From assembly GCF_048128805.1 (NCBI RefSeq), contig NC_136006.1:1753783-1817782 (forward strand): DNA of 64,000 nt, given 5' to 3'. The notes under the pieces are model-generated. The model had not been told where the DNA came from. It worked only from the letters and a program-made list of their open reading frames with translations, and ran no database searches. This DNA is from Centroberyx gerrardi. Taxonomy: Eukaryota > Chordata > Actinopteri > Beryciformes > Berycidae. Positions within the stretch are counted from its first letter, which is position 1. The number at the start of each line of letters is the position of its first letter. This document shows positions 33,431 through 46,503 of this stretch, in pieces. The translations under genes and the position numbers were made by a program.

Positions 33431-33600
33431 AGTCAAGTCCTTTCGAGTCATCTGTCTCAAGTCTAAATCAAGTCTCAAGTCATGAATACCAAGTCAAAGT
33501 CAAGTCGAGTCTTTTATCAATGTTAGTCAAGCAAGTCTCAAGTCCTCAAATTTGCGACTCGAGTCTGACTCGAGTCAAGTCATGTGACTCGAGTCCCCCA
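33431..33600. repeat. AAGTC/GAGTC-rich dispersed repeat
   Basis: Duplicate of 10074-10245. Confidence 0.6.
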
Positions 33601-33607
33601 CCTCTGC

Positions 33608-35117
33608 AAATAGGTTATCAAACATTATGACACATATCCTTCATTTCCTTCATTACTTTCAGATAATATTCTACGGACTCTGAATTTGTTGGACCATTCA
33701 ATAAAGACAAAGACACAAATGTTGATGCTGACATTAGATGCTGAGAAAGCATTTGACCGGCTGTCATGGTCATTCATATTTGAAACGTGCAAAGCATTTG
33801 GATTTCATGAAAAGTTTATTGCATGGTTAAAAATAATGTATCAACATCCAAATGCAAGCATTAGAGTAAACGGTAAACTTTTAAGTAGTAGTAGAAGTAT
33901 TTCAACTAACAAGAGGCACAAGTCAAGGGGACCCTTTGTCACCACAGATATTTGCGATATGTATGGAGCCTTTAGCTGTAAGTATTAGAAAAAAACATAA
34001 AGATAAGAGGCATAAGAATTGGGAAAGAAGAGCATAAATTGGCACTGTATGCAGATGACGTAATAGAATTTTTAACTGACATCTATAAGTCCTTACCATT
34101 ATTGATGAATGAAACCGAAACTTATAGCTGTTTCTCTGGCTAGAAATTAAACAAACTGTTATAAAACAGAAGCAATGAAAATAGGAGAGCCAACTGAAAA
34201 ATAATTAAAGAGGAAGTATGACTTCAAGTTGGATTGTACAAAACTAAGATACTTGGCAATAATGATTCCACAAAATCTGGAACATACTGTACATTTAAAT
34301 ATAATTATGGCGAGTTAGGCAATCAAGTAAAACAAGACCTAAATAGGTGGAAATTATTACCACTATCCTTATTTGAGAAAATAAATTCAATCAAAATGAC
34401 GATTCTCCCAAGATTTTATTTCTGTTTCAGAACCTCCCAACTTATATTCCGCCCAATTGTTTTAAGGAATGGGATAATACTCTTTGGAAATTCATATAGG
34501 ATGAGAAAAAGCCAAGAGTGAAATTAAAAATTCTAAAGCAACAGAAAGTTAATGGTGGATTGGCAGTACTAGACTTGGTTAATTATTATTATGCAGCACA
34601 AATAAAGCCCTTACTGATATGGATGAATAATTATACAAATGCAAGATGGAAAAACAAAAGAGAATCATTATTAATTAAAATCATTAAGTTCATTCATTTT
34701 TTGCGGAAAAAAGATCACACAAATTAAGATAAATAAATATTGTATTAAAAACACCATTTATGTTTGGAGGAAAGTTTGCAGGATGATGAATATTAAAGAT
34801 TATGAAATGATCTATCTACGGGGGGGATCGCAGGGGATCCAGCTTTTAAACCTCGGGCTAAACTTGGGCTAAACATGGACTTGAAAAATTCTGGCTAATG
34901 TACGAAGGAAATTAGATAGATTCCTTTGAAAATCTTTTTAAACATTATAATATCCCCAATAATCAATTTTATAGATATTTGCAGATAAGAAGCTATATAA
35001 AAGAAGTATCGCAGGTAAAATTATTACAGAACATTCATCCCCTCTTAAGTTATATTATAAACAATTACAATGGTAAAAATAAAAACACAAAAGAAAATAT
35101 ATAAAAAATATTTCAGG
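33608..35117 (+). mobile_element. L1-type LINE fragment, longer copy
   Basis: Reverse-transcriptase motifs DAEKAFDRLSWSFIFE and, further on, LALYADDV (about 34040-34065, the YADD catalytic box), then C-terminal ORF2-like sequence. It lacks the TGFVSNR stretch kept in the copy at 10251 and keeps the 390 bp that copy has lost. Several stops and frame changes make it inactive. Confidence 0.8.
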
Positions 35118-37173
35118 AGAAGGATGCTGCTGAAGGCGAAACCATAAAAGATAAATGCCGCCAGAGGGTGTGTTACGTCATTTGAAGCCCTCTATAGAAA
35201 GGGTAGCGACATGAAAGCCATAGTAAAACCTGGCAAACTCTGTCCATCAATGGCTCTGACTACTTTCACTGTGTTTCAGAACATATAAGGTTAAACAGAT
35301 GCTTTTATGAAAACTGGCTTCTGCATTTTTAGTATGTTTGAACCCAATGGGAATGGAACCTCTCACCCTGGCAGTGTTGGTGCCTTGCTCTGCCCATTGA
35401 GCCACACAGGGCCGAGAAAAGGAGACCCTGAGAATTGTTGTTTTTGTTGTTGTTGAGATCCTGAGATCAACTCCACCTCCACCTCATGTAGTTGGTATCA
35501 TTTTTGTGAATAAAAACTCTTTCCATGTGTCTGTTATCTCTGTGTGTTCTTTGTTGTGACTTCTAGAAATGCCATAGATAATGTATGTGTTTGAAGCTGC
35601 AATAAGCAACATTTTCTGACTACTAGAGGGTGACAGAAACCGCAACACGTTTGTAAATAAAGCACAGCAAAACAATTGCACTACGGAGGCCTACTAAGGA
35701 CAAACCTAGCAAAGCACCGTGCATAAAGGCTAATAGCTAAGCTAAACGTACCTACAGGGAAGTGTCGCCCGTTACCAGTCTCGCTTTGTCAGATTTTCTT
35801 GAAACTACTAGTTCAAATTCAAGTGTTTATTTAACACTCATATGGCAGTTTTACATCCAGAAAACTGAAATGCATGAGCATTTACAATGCACACGTCAAA
35901 ATAAAAGCATGGTAATTGAACCTTATTTTACAGTTTTTCCTTTAAGAGCCTTATTAATAAAGGGATGGGTGACTTCCTGTACTATTAACTCCTGTATGCT
36001 TTAAGATATAGAGTTCATATTAATGCCATCCAAGTATGTTGACATAGAAATATTTTCTAATTAAGGCATGAATTAGCTTAATTAATGACCACATTAGCAT
36101 AACTGCTTATGTTGAACTTATCATGGTGATTATGTCGCCAAAAGTGCCTCTTGTTTTTGTAATATTATACTCTTTTGTAATTTACCACAATATATATTTT
36201 ATATTGTTTCTATATTATTAGATTTTAGAACCATGTTCTGATTCAAATCTAAGGGACAGTAATGTAGGATCTGATGATATCCTGGTGGTCATGTGGTCTC
36301 ACACAATCTACTGTGTGTCTTTGACCTAAAAAACGTCTCATAATGCTACAGACTGTACCTAGGACAGGGAAAATCATTGTGGAATAAACCTTTCTAATTT
36401 CGGACCAAAAGCTGAATAAAAGGCATCAAATCTCTCCACAATAATTTCCATTTTTCTCCACACTACAGCAAGCTGGGGCTAACCAGGTCCATCTCAAAAT
36501 GTTCATAAAACGTGATCAAAAGTGTGTGTGTATCTGAAACTGTTGCCCAGCTGGCCGATCATCTCTGTGTTGAGTACACCCTGGCTAGATCTGTTTGACC
36601 CTGTAGGGGGAACCAGGCTGTTGGTCCTATTCAGATGCATGCAGACAACAAATATATTTCCCTTCAACCAGGAAAAAACTTTCTGGTGGAAAAGAAAAGA
36701 ACCTTTGCAATTACTTTTGTAAGGTAAAGACATTGTAATTGAGCTGATATACATGCTGAATTCACTGATCACGCAAAGCTGGGTGACTACCTAAAAACAT
36801 TTCTTAGTGCTTATGACTATGACAGGGAGGTTGGACACAACAACACAGAGGGAAATCTATACAATACAGCTGAACAACTGAAATGAGAATGAAGACATCA
36901 TTTCTGACAAGAAATTGAATATGATGAACATAAATTGGAAGGCAGGGTTAGAGAGCATGTCCTGTAACTGAAAGATCACAAGTATATCCATCAAAAGCCA
37001 AATGTCCTGTCGAAGTGTCCTTGAGCAAGATATCGAACCAGTCAGCTAAAGGTTTTAGTTTAGTTTATTCAACAAAGACAATAAGCAGGATTACCTTACA
37101 GATATGTTATATACTAGATGTAGTAATGAAAATGAACAGCAGAGGGAGACAGATTGTCTGATGAAGCCTCTCT
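35118..37173. other. Intergenic region of unit 2
   Basis: Nearly identical to 11396-13454, with the tRNA-like remnant at 35340-35412, the SINE-like remnant at 36943-37040 and the minus-strand AATAAA at 37064-37069. No gene is recognised. Confidence 0.5.
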
Positions 37174-37531
37174 CTACAGTATGTTGGCCTCACAGGAGTC
37201 AGGCTGCAGTATCTGAAGTGTAACAATGAGTTTAATGGCTTTTCTAAACCAGGGGTAGAAAAGGGCATAGATCACAGGGTTTAAACAGGAATTAAAATAG
37301 GACAGCCACATCTCAAAGACCACAGATGAAGTACTGATCAAGGCGTTCTGGCCTGCAAGAGAAAATTGGTAATATGGACAGAAACACATTAGAAACACGA
37401 CTATCACAATACCAAGAGTCCTGGCTGCTTTCTTCTCAGATTTCTTAGCAGTTACAGTCACTGAACGCTGGAGTGTGACAGCCACAATGTGGGATCGCAT
37501 GGCACGAGCCTGAGAGAGAGAGAACCACAAA
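37174..37531 (-). pseudogene. Truncated TAAR fragment, unit 2
   Basis: Same TM5-end to C-terminus fragment as 13455-13812, with the same junction to the 3' flank of the complete gene. It keeps VTVTAKK, the state found in the full genes, where the unit 1 and unit 3 fragments read VTVNAKK. Confidence 0.9.
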
Positions 37532-37880
37532 TAGTCATGACATAAATAATGAGTAAATCCTGACTAGCCCTGTATGGCTTGTAATGGAAACCAGGCAGAC
37601 AAGTTCCATTCAGCATGGACAAAACATGAACATGAGGACAAAAAAAGGTTTTCATTTTACATGTAATCATGCTGTTGTACTTTACAAAACATATTTCAGC
37701 TCATCTGATTTACATAGAATAAATAATTAATGGTAATATGTTTACAAATTCACTGTGTTTTACCAACATATATTTTCTTGTGTCTGTCCAAGCTTGTGTT
37801 TAGTCGTTTGATTTCATTGACTCAATAACATTTCATTAACTTCATAGAAAAGGTTTCATGTCAGTCACTCCACAGCATCT
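37532..37880 (-). other. Truncated 3' flank of the TAAR at 37881-39196
   Basis: As 13813-14161; lacks the paired AATAAA. No gene is seen. Confidence 0.65.
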
Positions 37881-39196
37881 CTACAGTATGTTGGCCTCAC
37901 AGGAGTCAGGCTGCAGTATGTGAAGTGTAACAGTGAGTTTAATAGCTTTTCTAAACCACGGATAGAAAAAGGCATAGATCACAGGATTTAGACAGGAATT
38001 AAAAACCAGCAGCCAGGCCCCAAAGGTTAAATATGAAGCACTGCTTGAGGTATCCTGGCCTGCAAGAGAGGGATAGTAATATGGACAGAAACACATTAGA
38101 AACACAACTATCACAATACCAAGAGTCCTGGCTGCTTTCCTCTCAGATTTCTTAGCAGTTACAGTCACTGAATGCTGGAGTGTGACAGCCACAATGTGGG
38201 ATCGCATGGCACGAGCCTGAGACACAGCCACCACAAATACTCTCATATACAGAACTATGATGACAGTAATGGGAGCAATAAAGGTCACAACAAGGTCAAC
38301 AGCTCCTGCAATGTGGTTAGCAACAACCACACACTCTCCAACGCAGGAATTATACCTGTCTGGTTGTTTCAGCAAATCCTTTAACATCAAACAGTTGTAG
38401 AAAGCAGAACAGACCCAACACAGAGTAACAGAGAATTTAACTCTTCTTTGAGTGATTTTGGTGGGGTAACACAGAGGGTCACAAATAGCCACATAGCGGT
38501 CGACTGATATGAGCACCATGTTTCCTACTGAGGCAGAGATAGTCATAAATACAACAAAGTAATACAGAATACACATGAGGTCACCCAGAAACCAGCAGGC
38601 CCCTATGAGAAGGATTTGACCCAGCAACACGAAACCCACAAGGAGGTCTGAGACAGCCAGGGAGAGGAGGAGGAGGTTGGTGGGGGTGTGGAGCTGCCTG
38701 GAATGAGAGAATATCATCATTGAATATATTATCAGTAGCAGTAATAGACGTTGAAATAGTAATGTTATTAGTTGTAGTAGTAAGAGTAGGAATAGTCAAA
38801 GTAACAATGTGTCTAGATACAAGATGTAAGAGATGTAAAGAGTTATTAATATTACATTAATTCATTAATACAAAAGCATTATCAAACAACCAGAATGTAC
38901 TCAACAAGGCCTAGATGCAACAACATCTATGTACTAGCCCAAAGCCATTTCTTCTTATAAGTCTAGATATTATCATAAATATGAAAATAATTTAGGCAAT
39001 GCTAAGAAGTATATCTCTTCCTGTAGTGGGAGATGGAGATGATGACCAGCAGGTTGAGAGACACGGTGAGCAGAGAGGTGGAGGACATCAGAATGTAGAG
39101 GAGCATGGCCTCAGAGTGAGGACGCGTCGGCTTCCTGCAGGAAGTGTTGAGGAGCTGTGGAAAGCAGAGTTCACCTCCTTCCAGGGTCTCCATCAT
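37881..39196 (-). CDS. Trace amine-associated receptor, minus-strand subtype, with odd splice donor
   Basis: Exon 1 is 39196-39021 and exon 2 is 38697-37881, both open and together encoding 330 residues if spliced like its siblings. The donor reads CTACAG|GAAGAG: the second intron base is A, so the site is neither GT nor GC. Unless another donor is used, splicing would fail and translation would end inside the intron after YRKRYTS, which would make this a pseudogene. Differences from the unit 1 gene are LMSS in TM1 and VSQARAMRSH. Val3.32, Asp5.42, Pro5.50 and loop-2 CVGEC are the same. The coding exons show no other damage, so any loss would be recent. Confidence 0.85.
38698..39020 (-). other. 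Intron of the TAAR at 37881-39196, GA donor
   Basis: 323 bp, nearly identical to 14979-15301 apart from the donor GA in place of GC. The acceptor ATTCCAG is intact. Confidence 0.8.
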
Positions 39197-39609
39197 CAGA
39201 GAGAGAGGAGGAGAGGAGAAGCTGCTGAGGTCTGGCAGCTTTCTGACCAAAGCTCTCTATCATACAGCTGATTTATCCACACCCCCAACCCCCCCACCCC
39301 TGTTCCCTTGCTCTTGCTCTCTCTCTTTCTCTCTCTTTCCTTCATCTTTTTTCCTCTCTTCCCTTTTAGTCCCGCCCTCATCCCTCGCTATCTGCATCAT
39401 CCTTGCATCATCTTGTCATCCTCTCTCTGCTGCCCCCTGTCTCTCTTCTTCCTCATGTGTCTTCTTCCCTCTTGTCTCCTTTCCTTTCTCTCCTTTCCCT
39501 TCCCATTCCTTCCACCCTCTCTACTCCTCTTTTTGCTTTTCTATTTCCTCTCACCTCTCCTTCCTGATCCCCCACTCCTTCCAACTCTGATGTAGCAGGT
39601 TGTTTTCAT
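39197..39609 (-). promoter_or_regulatory. 5' flank of the TAAR at 37881-39196, pyrimidine tract
   Basis: Duplicate of 15478-15890: the TATA-like block nearest the gene, then about 290 bp of nearly pure C/T on the plus strand. Confidence 0.5.
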
Positions 39610-40606
39610 ACTAAAGTGGATGACAGAGCTCTGCTGTGGGCTTGGGAGAGACAAACAATGTCAGAAGGAAAAAAAGTGCAGGTGTAGAATGCAGTTAATT
39701 GAGGTGCCTTGCATTTCTCTTTCCACACTTATTTATGAGAGAGGATTAAAATTGTGACTGAAGCATTTTTTGAACCAGGTCCAAGATATGCTGGTGAACT
39801 GACAGACGGGTCGCCTCCAAAATGAAGAATGGCCTCTTCTACTACATGGCACAACAGAGGGGTGAAGACACTGTTCCAGAGTGGACGCCATTATGGAGCT
39901 GGCCCATGCCCTCCACTTAGAGGCCATCTCGGCCCCCAGAACACCTTGAAGTGGATCTGGGACTGGTTCCACTGGCTGTCCTTGGAGGCCGCGGTCAACA
40001 ACTGACCTGAGAAAGCCACCCCAAGCCCCCCTTGTGACACTGCCCATCATTGAGGAGCCCTTTAAAAAGGACCAGGATGGACCTGGTGGGACAGCTGCCG
40101 AAGTCAGCCAGGGGACACGAGTACACCCTGGTTGGTTGACTATGCAACCCATATCCGGAAGCCATCCCTCTCCACAAGGCCACCTCCAAAGCTGTGAATG
40201 CTGAGAGCTGTTAACCCTCTTCTCCCAAATAGGGTTCCCTATGGACCTCCTGGCACACAGGGCACCCCTTCATCTCCTGGTTCATGACTGACCTCTGCAG
40301 GCTCCTCCAGGTAAAGCAACTGCACAGCTTAGTGTACCATCCGCAGACAGACGGCCTCATGGAGCGCTTCAACCAGACACTGAAGCAGATGCTGAGATGA
40401 GTGTTAGACAAGGATGGATGCGACTGGGACCTCATGTTCCCCTACATGCTCCTTGCCATCAGGGAAGTGAACCAAGCTTCCCAAGCTACCAACCTATATT
40501 TACACCATTAATTAGCGCAAATCTTCACTACAGATGTTGCTTTTGAAAAACGGTCACAAGTGCACCCAGCCCTTGAGCATTCATGTGATTCTCCTCCACT
40601 TCTGTG
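39610..40606 (+). mobile_element. Ty3/Gypsy integrase fossil, unit 2
   Basis: Duplicate of 15891-16887; broken with several breaks. It was carried along with the segmental duplication. Confidence 0.75.
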
Positions 40607-40906
40607 TGTTACCGGCCCAGCCTTTCCCTTTAAGGACGGCGGCCATGTGGGTAACCTGTGTAGGTGTGACGTAGTTAGTAACAGTGTTAAAAGGGCATGA
40701 ATAGTGTTCACTGCTGCAGAGGAAATAAAGTTCTTGTTTATGAACGCCACCTCGATGTCTCGCTACCATCCTTCCATCAGCAGAGTTGGTCCGGACCACT
40801 AAGGCTAGTTACCAGCTACGAGCCAGGCTAATAACCTACATTAGTCTAAAGAGACCAGTGCGCTCCCAACTACGGTTTGGGGCCCACAATTCTGGAAGAG
40901 GTAACA
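40607..40906 (+). mobile_element. Solo LTR, Ty3/Gypsy type, shortened (300 bp)
   Basis: Same ends (TGTTACC and GGTAACA) and the same TGTG duplication as 16888-17300, so it is the same insertion copied with the unit. Confidence 0.85.
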
Positions 40907-41890
40907 TGTGATTACACTGCTATGCATAGAGCTACGTCACACAAACTGAAATGGCTCTGCTGAAAGTGCTTCACTCGGACCTAACGTTACCGTTTAGTCT
41001 GTACTGTACCTAGCTTTTCTCCCTAGCACCAATATTTAGCACCGGTCCCGCAACTTTGAATTTTGTGGATGCGTATCTGCCAGGAATTAAACTCAGGTCT
41101 CCCGTTTCCGAGTCTGTAGTCTAACTCCCTGCGGCCCACGTGACCCATAAATTGGTGAACAGAGCGACCGACTGACCAACCGTCCGACCGACAAGACCAT
41201 CCATAGAGCTCCTGCTGTCACGGGGCTAAAAGTGGTCAGAGTGAGTGCTCTTCCTGGATAGTTCAACAGAGAGAAGCCTCTGTGACCGGGCATCATTGCG
41301 GAACACAACTGTGACTTTTCACTCTCAGACAAAAATTTGGGGATTCTGGTTCTGTGTGAATTTGAGGATTTGCCAGCCACTGTTAACTAAAAAGTGAGTT
41401 TCCCGTCCTTCATTAGACAGGCCAGTGCTGCATTCAGTTGACCATTCATTGGCATTGTTTTGGTTATAGGTATTGTTCTCCTCCTCCTTCCACCAGTCCC
41501 TGGCATATCAATGTAAAAGTTAACAGACAAAACTACTTTACCACCATGAATTAAGCTACCAACACAGTCAACAGTGATGAAATTACTGTTATTGTACATG
41601 AGACTGGGAAGATACGAGGGAGGGAGAGGTGAGGAAGAAGAGAGAGAGGGAAGATGAGAGTGAAGATAGAGATGAAGAGGGTAATTGCAGAAAGCAATAG
41701 AGGGAAGGAGGGTCAAAGGACATAATTCTGTGCTATAGAGAGAAAAACAGATGCAGAGAAAGAGAGAGAGCAAGAGCAAGGGAACAGGGGTGGGGGGGTT
41801 GAGGGTGTGGATAAAACAGCTGTATGATAGAGAGCTTTGGTCAGAAAGCTGCCAGACCTCAGCAGCTTCTCCTCTCCTCCTCTCTCTCTG
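40907..41890 (+). promoter_or_regulatory. 5' flank of the TAAR at 41891
   Basis: Near-duplicate of 17301-18282: tRNA-like stretch about 41066-41140, purine-rich tract about 41615-41780, then GGATAAAACAGCTG about 80 bp before the ATG. The 224-codon minus frame overlapping it is an artefact. Confidence 0.45.
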
Positions 41891-43102
41891 ATGATGGAGA
41901 CCCTGGAAGGAGGTGAACTCTGCTTTCCACAGCTCCTCAACACTTCCTGCAGGAAGCAGATGCGTCCTCACTCTGAGGCCATGCTCCTCTACATTCTGCT
42001 GTCCTCCATGTCTCTGCTCACTGTGTCTCTCAACCTGCTGGTCATCATCTCCATCTCCCACTACAGGTAGTCATATACAGATTTAGGCTTTTGCATACAT
42101 TAAGGAATTTTGATAATGTTTTTACTATACTATATATAGTATAGTATACTATGTAATACTATTATTACTATTACAACTAATGGCAACATTACGTGTGAGA
42201 CTGCCATAACAACTATTAATGAAATTCTCCCACTATTACTGCTACTGATAATATGTTCAATGATGATATTCTCCCTCTCCAGGCAGCTCCACACCCCCAC
42301 CAACCTCCTCCTCCTCTCCCTGGCTGTCTCAGACCTCCTTGTGGGCCTCCTGCTGATGCCGGTTGAAATCCTCCGTATAGAGTCTTGCTGGTTTCTGGGG
42401 GACTTCATGTGTGCTCTCTTTTACTATGCTTCCTTTATTGTTACCTCTGCCTCAGTAGGAAACATGGTGCTCATATCAGTCGACCGCTATGTGGCTATTT
42501 GTGACCCTCTGCGTTACCCCACCAAAATCACTCAGAGAAGAGTTAAATTCTCTGTTACTCTGTGTTGGGTCTGTTCTGCTTTCTACAACTGTTTGATGTT
42601 AAAGGATTTCCTGAAACAACCAGACAGGTATAATTCCTGCTATGGAGAGTGTGTGGTTGGACTGAATTACATCACAGGAGCTGTTGACCTTGTTGTGACC
42701 TTTATTGGTGCCATTACTGTCATCATACTTCTGTATATGAGAGTATTTGTGGTGGCTGTGTCTCAGGCTCGTGCCATGCGATCCCACATTGTGGCTGTCG
42801 CACTGCAGCGTTCAGTGACTGTAACTGCTAAGAAATCTGAGATGAAAGCAGCCAGGACTCTTGGTATTGTCATAGTTGTGTTTCTAATATGTTTCTGTCC
42901 ATATTACTATCCCTCTCTTGCAGGCCAGGATACCTCAAGCAGTGCTTCATATTCAACCTTTGTGGTCTGGCTGCTTTATTGTAATTCCTGTCTAAACCCT
43001 GTGATCTATGCCTTTTTCTATCCGTGGTTTAGAAAAGCTATTAAACTCACTGTTACACTTCACATACTGCAGCCTGACTCCTGTGAGGCCAACATACTGT
43101 AG
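41891..43102 (+). CDS. Trace amine-associated receptor, clade III type, canonical GT donor (331 aa)
   Basis: Join 41891-42066 and 42283-43102; the 216-bp intron begins GT (CTACAG|GTAGTC), the only copy here with a canonical donor. TM3 is FYYASFIVTSAS with Ser3.32. Asp5.42 is present, 5.50 is Ala, TM6 reads ICFCPYYYPSLAG and 7.43 is Tyr. It has DPLRYPTK after the DRY motif where all other copies have DPLCYPTK; Arg is the residue found there in human TAAR1. Loop 2 is CYGECVVGLNY, shared with the gene at 52739. Intron 3' sequence reads CTCCCTCTCCAG. All motifs are intact. Confidence 0.95.
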
Positions 43103-43641
43103 AGATGCTGTGGAGTGACTGACATGAAACCTTTTCTATGAAGAGGGAAATGTTATTGAGTCAATGAAATCAAACGACTAAACACAAGCTTGGACAGACA
43201 CAAAAAAATATATTTTGGTAAAACACAGTAAATTTGTAAACATATTACCATTAATTATTTATTCTATGTAAATCGGATGAGATGAAATATGTTTTGTAAA
43301 GTACAAAAGCATGATTACAAGTAAAATGAAAACCTTTTTTTGTCCTCATGTTCATGTTTTGTCCATGCTGAATGGAACTTGTCTGCCTGGTTTCCATTAC
43401 AAGCCATACAGGGCTAGTCAGGATTTACTCATTATTTATGTCATTGATAAAATCAGATATGAATAAACATGAAATAAAGCTGCAGCAATCAGTTTCTATC
43501 AGACAGTCTGTTTCTTCCTCTGCTGTTCATAGCGAGTTTTACATCTAGAATATCAATTGCAATCCTTCCATTGTTCATGATTTGCCATTGACATTTTAGG
43601 CTTTTTGCTGGTGTTCTTATTGCATTCCAGCCAAGTTGTAT
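43103..43641 (+). other. 3' UTR and flank of the TAAR at 41891
   Basis: Conserved flank; AATAAA at 43462-43467 and 43473-43478. No gene is seen. Confidence 0.65.
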
Positions 43642-44311
43642 TTTTATCTTTTTTATTTAGCCTTTATTTTACCAGGAAGTCCCATTGAGATTCAAAATCT
43701 CTTTTCCAAGGGAGACCTGGCCAAGAAATGGCAGCAGGGGTTACACAATAAAACATACAAAACAGTACAAAAAAAGAAAAATACTAAAATATGTGCAACA
43801 AAAATGGTCACAATTTAGATCAGAAACAGGAGCGCACATCTTGCATAAGACTGTGGATAATTTGTTTGAACTGATTTAGGGGAATAAAATGGTCGAGCTG
43901 GAGCTTTGACTGGAGATTGTTTCAGGACCAGGGTGCAAAATAATCAAATGGCTTTTCACCAAAAACAGTACAACAGGGATTCTGTAATGTAGGCCGGTCC
44001 TAAGCCATTAAGAGCTTTGTATACAAGTCGAAGGACTTTAAAATCGATTCTAAAGGATAACAAGTGCAATGTAGCTAAAACCGGAGTGACATGCTCTCGC
44101 TTCCTTGTTTTTGTTAAAAGTCCAGCTGCAGAGTTCTAGATAAGTTGAAGCCTCTCAACATAATTTTTAGGGAGGCCAGTAAAAAAGGCATTGCAGTAGG
44201 TAGATTTGTTTCTAATTACTGTGACACAGGAAACTGTCTTGTCTTAAGTTCTAGTCTGTACTCCAAAACAGTACGAATTGTAGCTCGAGGAATCAGACAA
44301 CTCAAGGAATG
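43642..44311 (-). mobile_element. L2-type LINE fragment
   Basis: Duplicate of the fragment at 690-1345, in the same position relative to the gene. Confidence 0.75.
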
Positions 44312-44995
44312 AGCTCCATTAAAATGAACAAACAGTTGGTTTTTAGCTTTGTTAACGAGCTAACTATCCCGCAGGCTAATTTAGCAAAGCAGCTGATCAT
44401 GTTAACATGCAACTACTAGATACTAATAAGACTAGCTTCAACTAGATGTGTTAGCTAGTGCAGATCAAATGTGTTAACAAGAAGACAGTGATAGCTAACC
44501 AGATACTATGGTTACTATGGATATTATATAGGGGTGTAACGATATATCGTATGATGAAATTTCGCAATCCAAAAACGTGAAGATAGGCATTGTGGAGGTG
44601 AAAAATGGTTTGCGATATCAAGTAAAGCTTATCAATTAGCTGCGCCGCCAAAATGTAGACTACTCTTTGTTTTCATTTACATACTTTAAACGCCAGAGGG
44701 CGGAATCAGTAATCCTAGATCCTAGTTTGCCCGACTGGCGTTATGACATCATTGACACCGACGTTCAATCGAGACCCGGATGAGCCAGGTGTGTAGCGTG
44801 CAACAGGAAAATGAAACGTGGTGAAATCGAAATACACTCGTTACGTTACGTAACATTATTATCCTTATTTTGAAAGAGATGGAGGTAAGTGTTGTGAGGC
44901 ATTCTCAAATTTTCTATCCAGTCTGTTTCCTCAACATTGAGGTTGTTCCACCAGTTCTGCGGTCTCGGCCCGGTCCAAATGTCGCGGTCAAAACA
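44312..44995. repeat. Unclassified repeat block
   Basis: Duplicate of 1346-2035, including the GGGGTGTAACGATATATCG start near 44531. No gene is seen. Confidence 0.35.
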
Positions 44996-45457
44996 CCAGG
45001 GGACATGAGTACACCCTTGTGTTGGTTGACTATGCAACCCATATCCGGAAGCCATCCCTCTTCACAAGGCCACCTCCAAAGCTATGAATGCTGAGAGCTG
45101 TTAACCCTCTTCTCCCAAATAGGGTTCCCTATGGACCTCCTGGCACACAGGGCACCCCCTTCATCCTCTGGCTCATGACTGACCTCTGCAGGCTCCTCCA
45201 GGTAAAGCAACTGCACAGCTTAGTGTACCATCCGCAGACAGACGGCCTCATGGAGCGTTTCAACCAGACACTGAAGCAGATGCTCATGTTCCCCTACATG
45301 CTCTTTGTCATCAGGGAAGTGAACCAAGCTTACCAAGCTACCAACCTATATTTACACCAGTAATTAGCGCAAATCTTCACTACAGGTGTTGCTTTTGAAA
45401 AACGGCCACACGTGCACCCAGCCCTTGAGCATTCATGTGATTCTCCTCCACTTCTGT
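44996..45457 (+). mobile_element. Ty3/Gypsy integrase fossil
   Basis: Duplicate of 2036-2493; broken with several breaks. It belongs to an older and different copy from the element that starts at about 45659. Confidence 0.75.
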
Positions 45458-45658
45458 GATTACACTGCTATGCATAGAGCTACGTCACACAAACTGAAAA
45501 GGCTCTGCTGAAAGTGCTTCACTCGGACCTAACGTTACCGTTTAGTCTGTACTGTACCTAGCTTTTCTCCCTAGCACCAATATTTAATCAAGACTAAAAG
45601 TCTAACAGTCCCGCGACACTGAATTTTGTGGATGCGTATCTGCCAGGAATCAAACTCG
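45458..45658. other. Spacer with empty LTR site
   Basis: Reads CTTCTGTGATTACACTGC without the LTR that interrupts it at 16888, 40607 and 51362. The spacer runs to CAAACTCG and then changes abruptly into retroelement sequence. The same spacer resumes, from an earlier point, at 51774. Confidence 0.6.
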
Positions 45659-46503
45659 CTGATGCAGCCGGGTCAACGGAGTTCTACGGAATGGAGAGCC
45701 AGGGCAGCTACGGTACGTGAAAATGCTAGTGTGCTGGTGTGTGGGGAGCCAGTGGGGGTAGCTGTTGGGGCCACCGACCCGCCAGAGAGGGCGCCAAGAT
45801 TTCACCAGCAGTGGCGACCTAAGAAAAACAAAGATGTAAAAATGAACTGGGGGGAGGTCATCTGCCACAACTGCTCGGGTGTAGGACATTTGCAGAAAAA
45901 CTGCCCTTCCCCCCGTCGACCCAAACAGCATGCTCTGAGTGTCAACATGTCACCTGTACCAGAAGCCAGGAAAATGATATGTGTGTTTGAATATTGATAT
46001 ATGGACTAGAAATGTGTGCTTTGCTAGACTCTGGTGCTCGGAGGAATGTGCTGCCCCTCCATCATTTCAACTCCATTCCCACTGAGTCCAGACCCCCAAT
46101 ACAGCCATCCATCGCACAGATCTTGCAGGGCATCGGCCCTGGGGATTTGGCAGTCCTGGGGGAAGTCATTCTACCAATGCAAGTTGGGAGCAGAGTTACC
46201 AATGTGAACTTCATCATGGCCGACACAGCCGAGAGCACTGAGGTTATCCTGGGGCACCCCTTCCTGCGGCAGGCACGTGCCCACTTGGACTATGGTCGCC
46301 GAGAGATAACCCTCTTCGGCAAAAAAGTACCTCGGTTTAAACCCAGCCATCAACCCGAGGTGCACATTGTCAGGGTGGCCCGGACAACAGTGTTGGAGGC
46401 GGGATGTGAGTATGTAGTGCCTGGCACCGCCCGCCTCCACCATGCTGCTGATGGAGACCTGATGTTGAGCCCAACCAAAGGTTTCATCACTTGCCAGCAC
46501 CAT

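Noticed and set aside
41387-42061. 224-codon minus-strand frame (similar frames at 17781-18335 and 51952-52545)
   Set aside because: It is antisense to TAAR exon 1 and its purine-rich flank, low in complexity, and differs in length between copies because of small indels.
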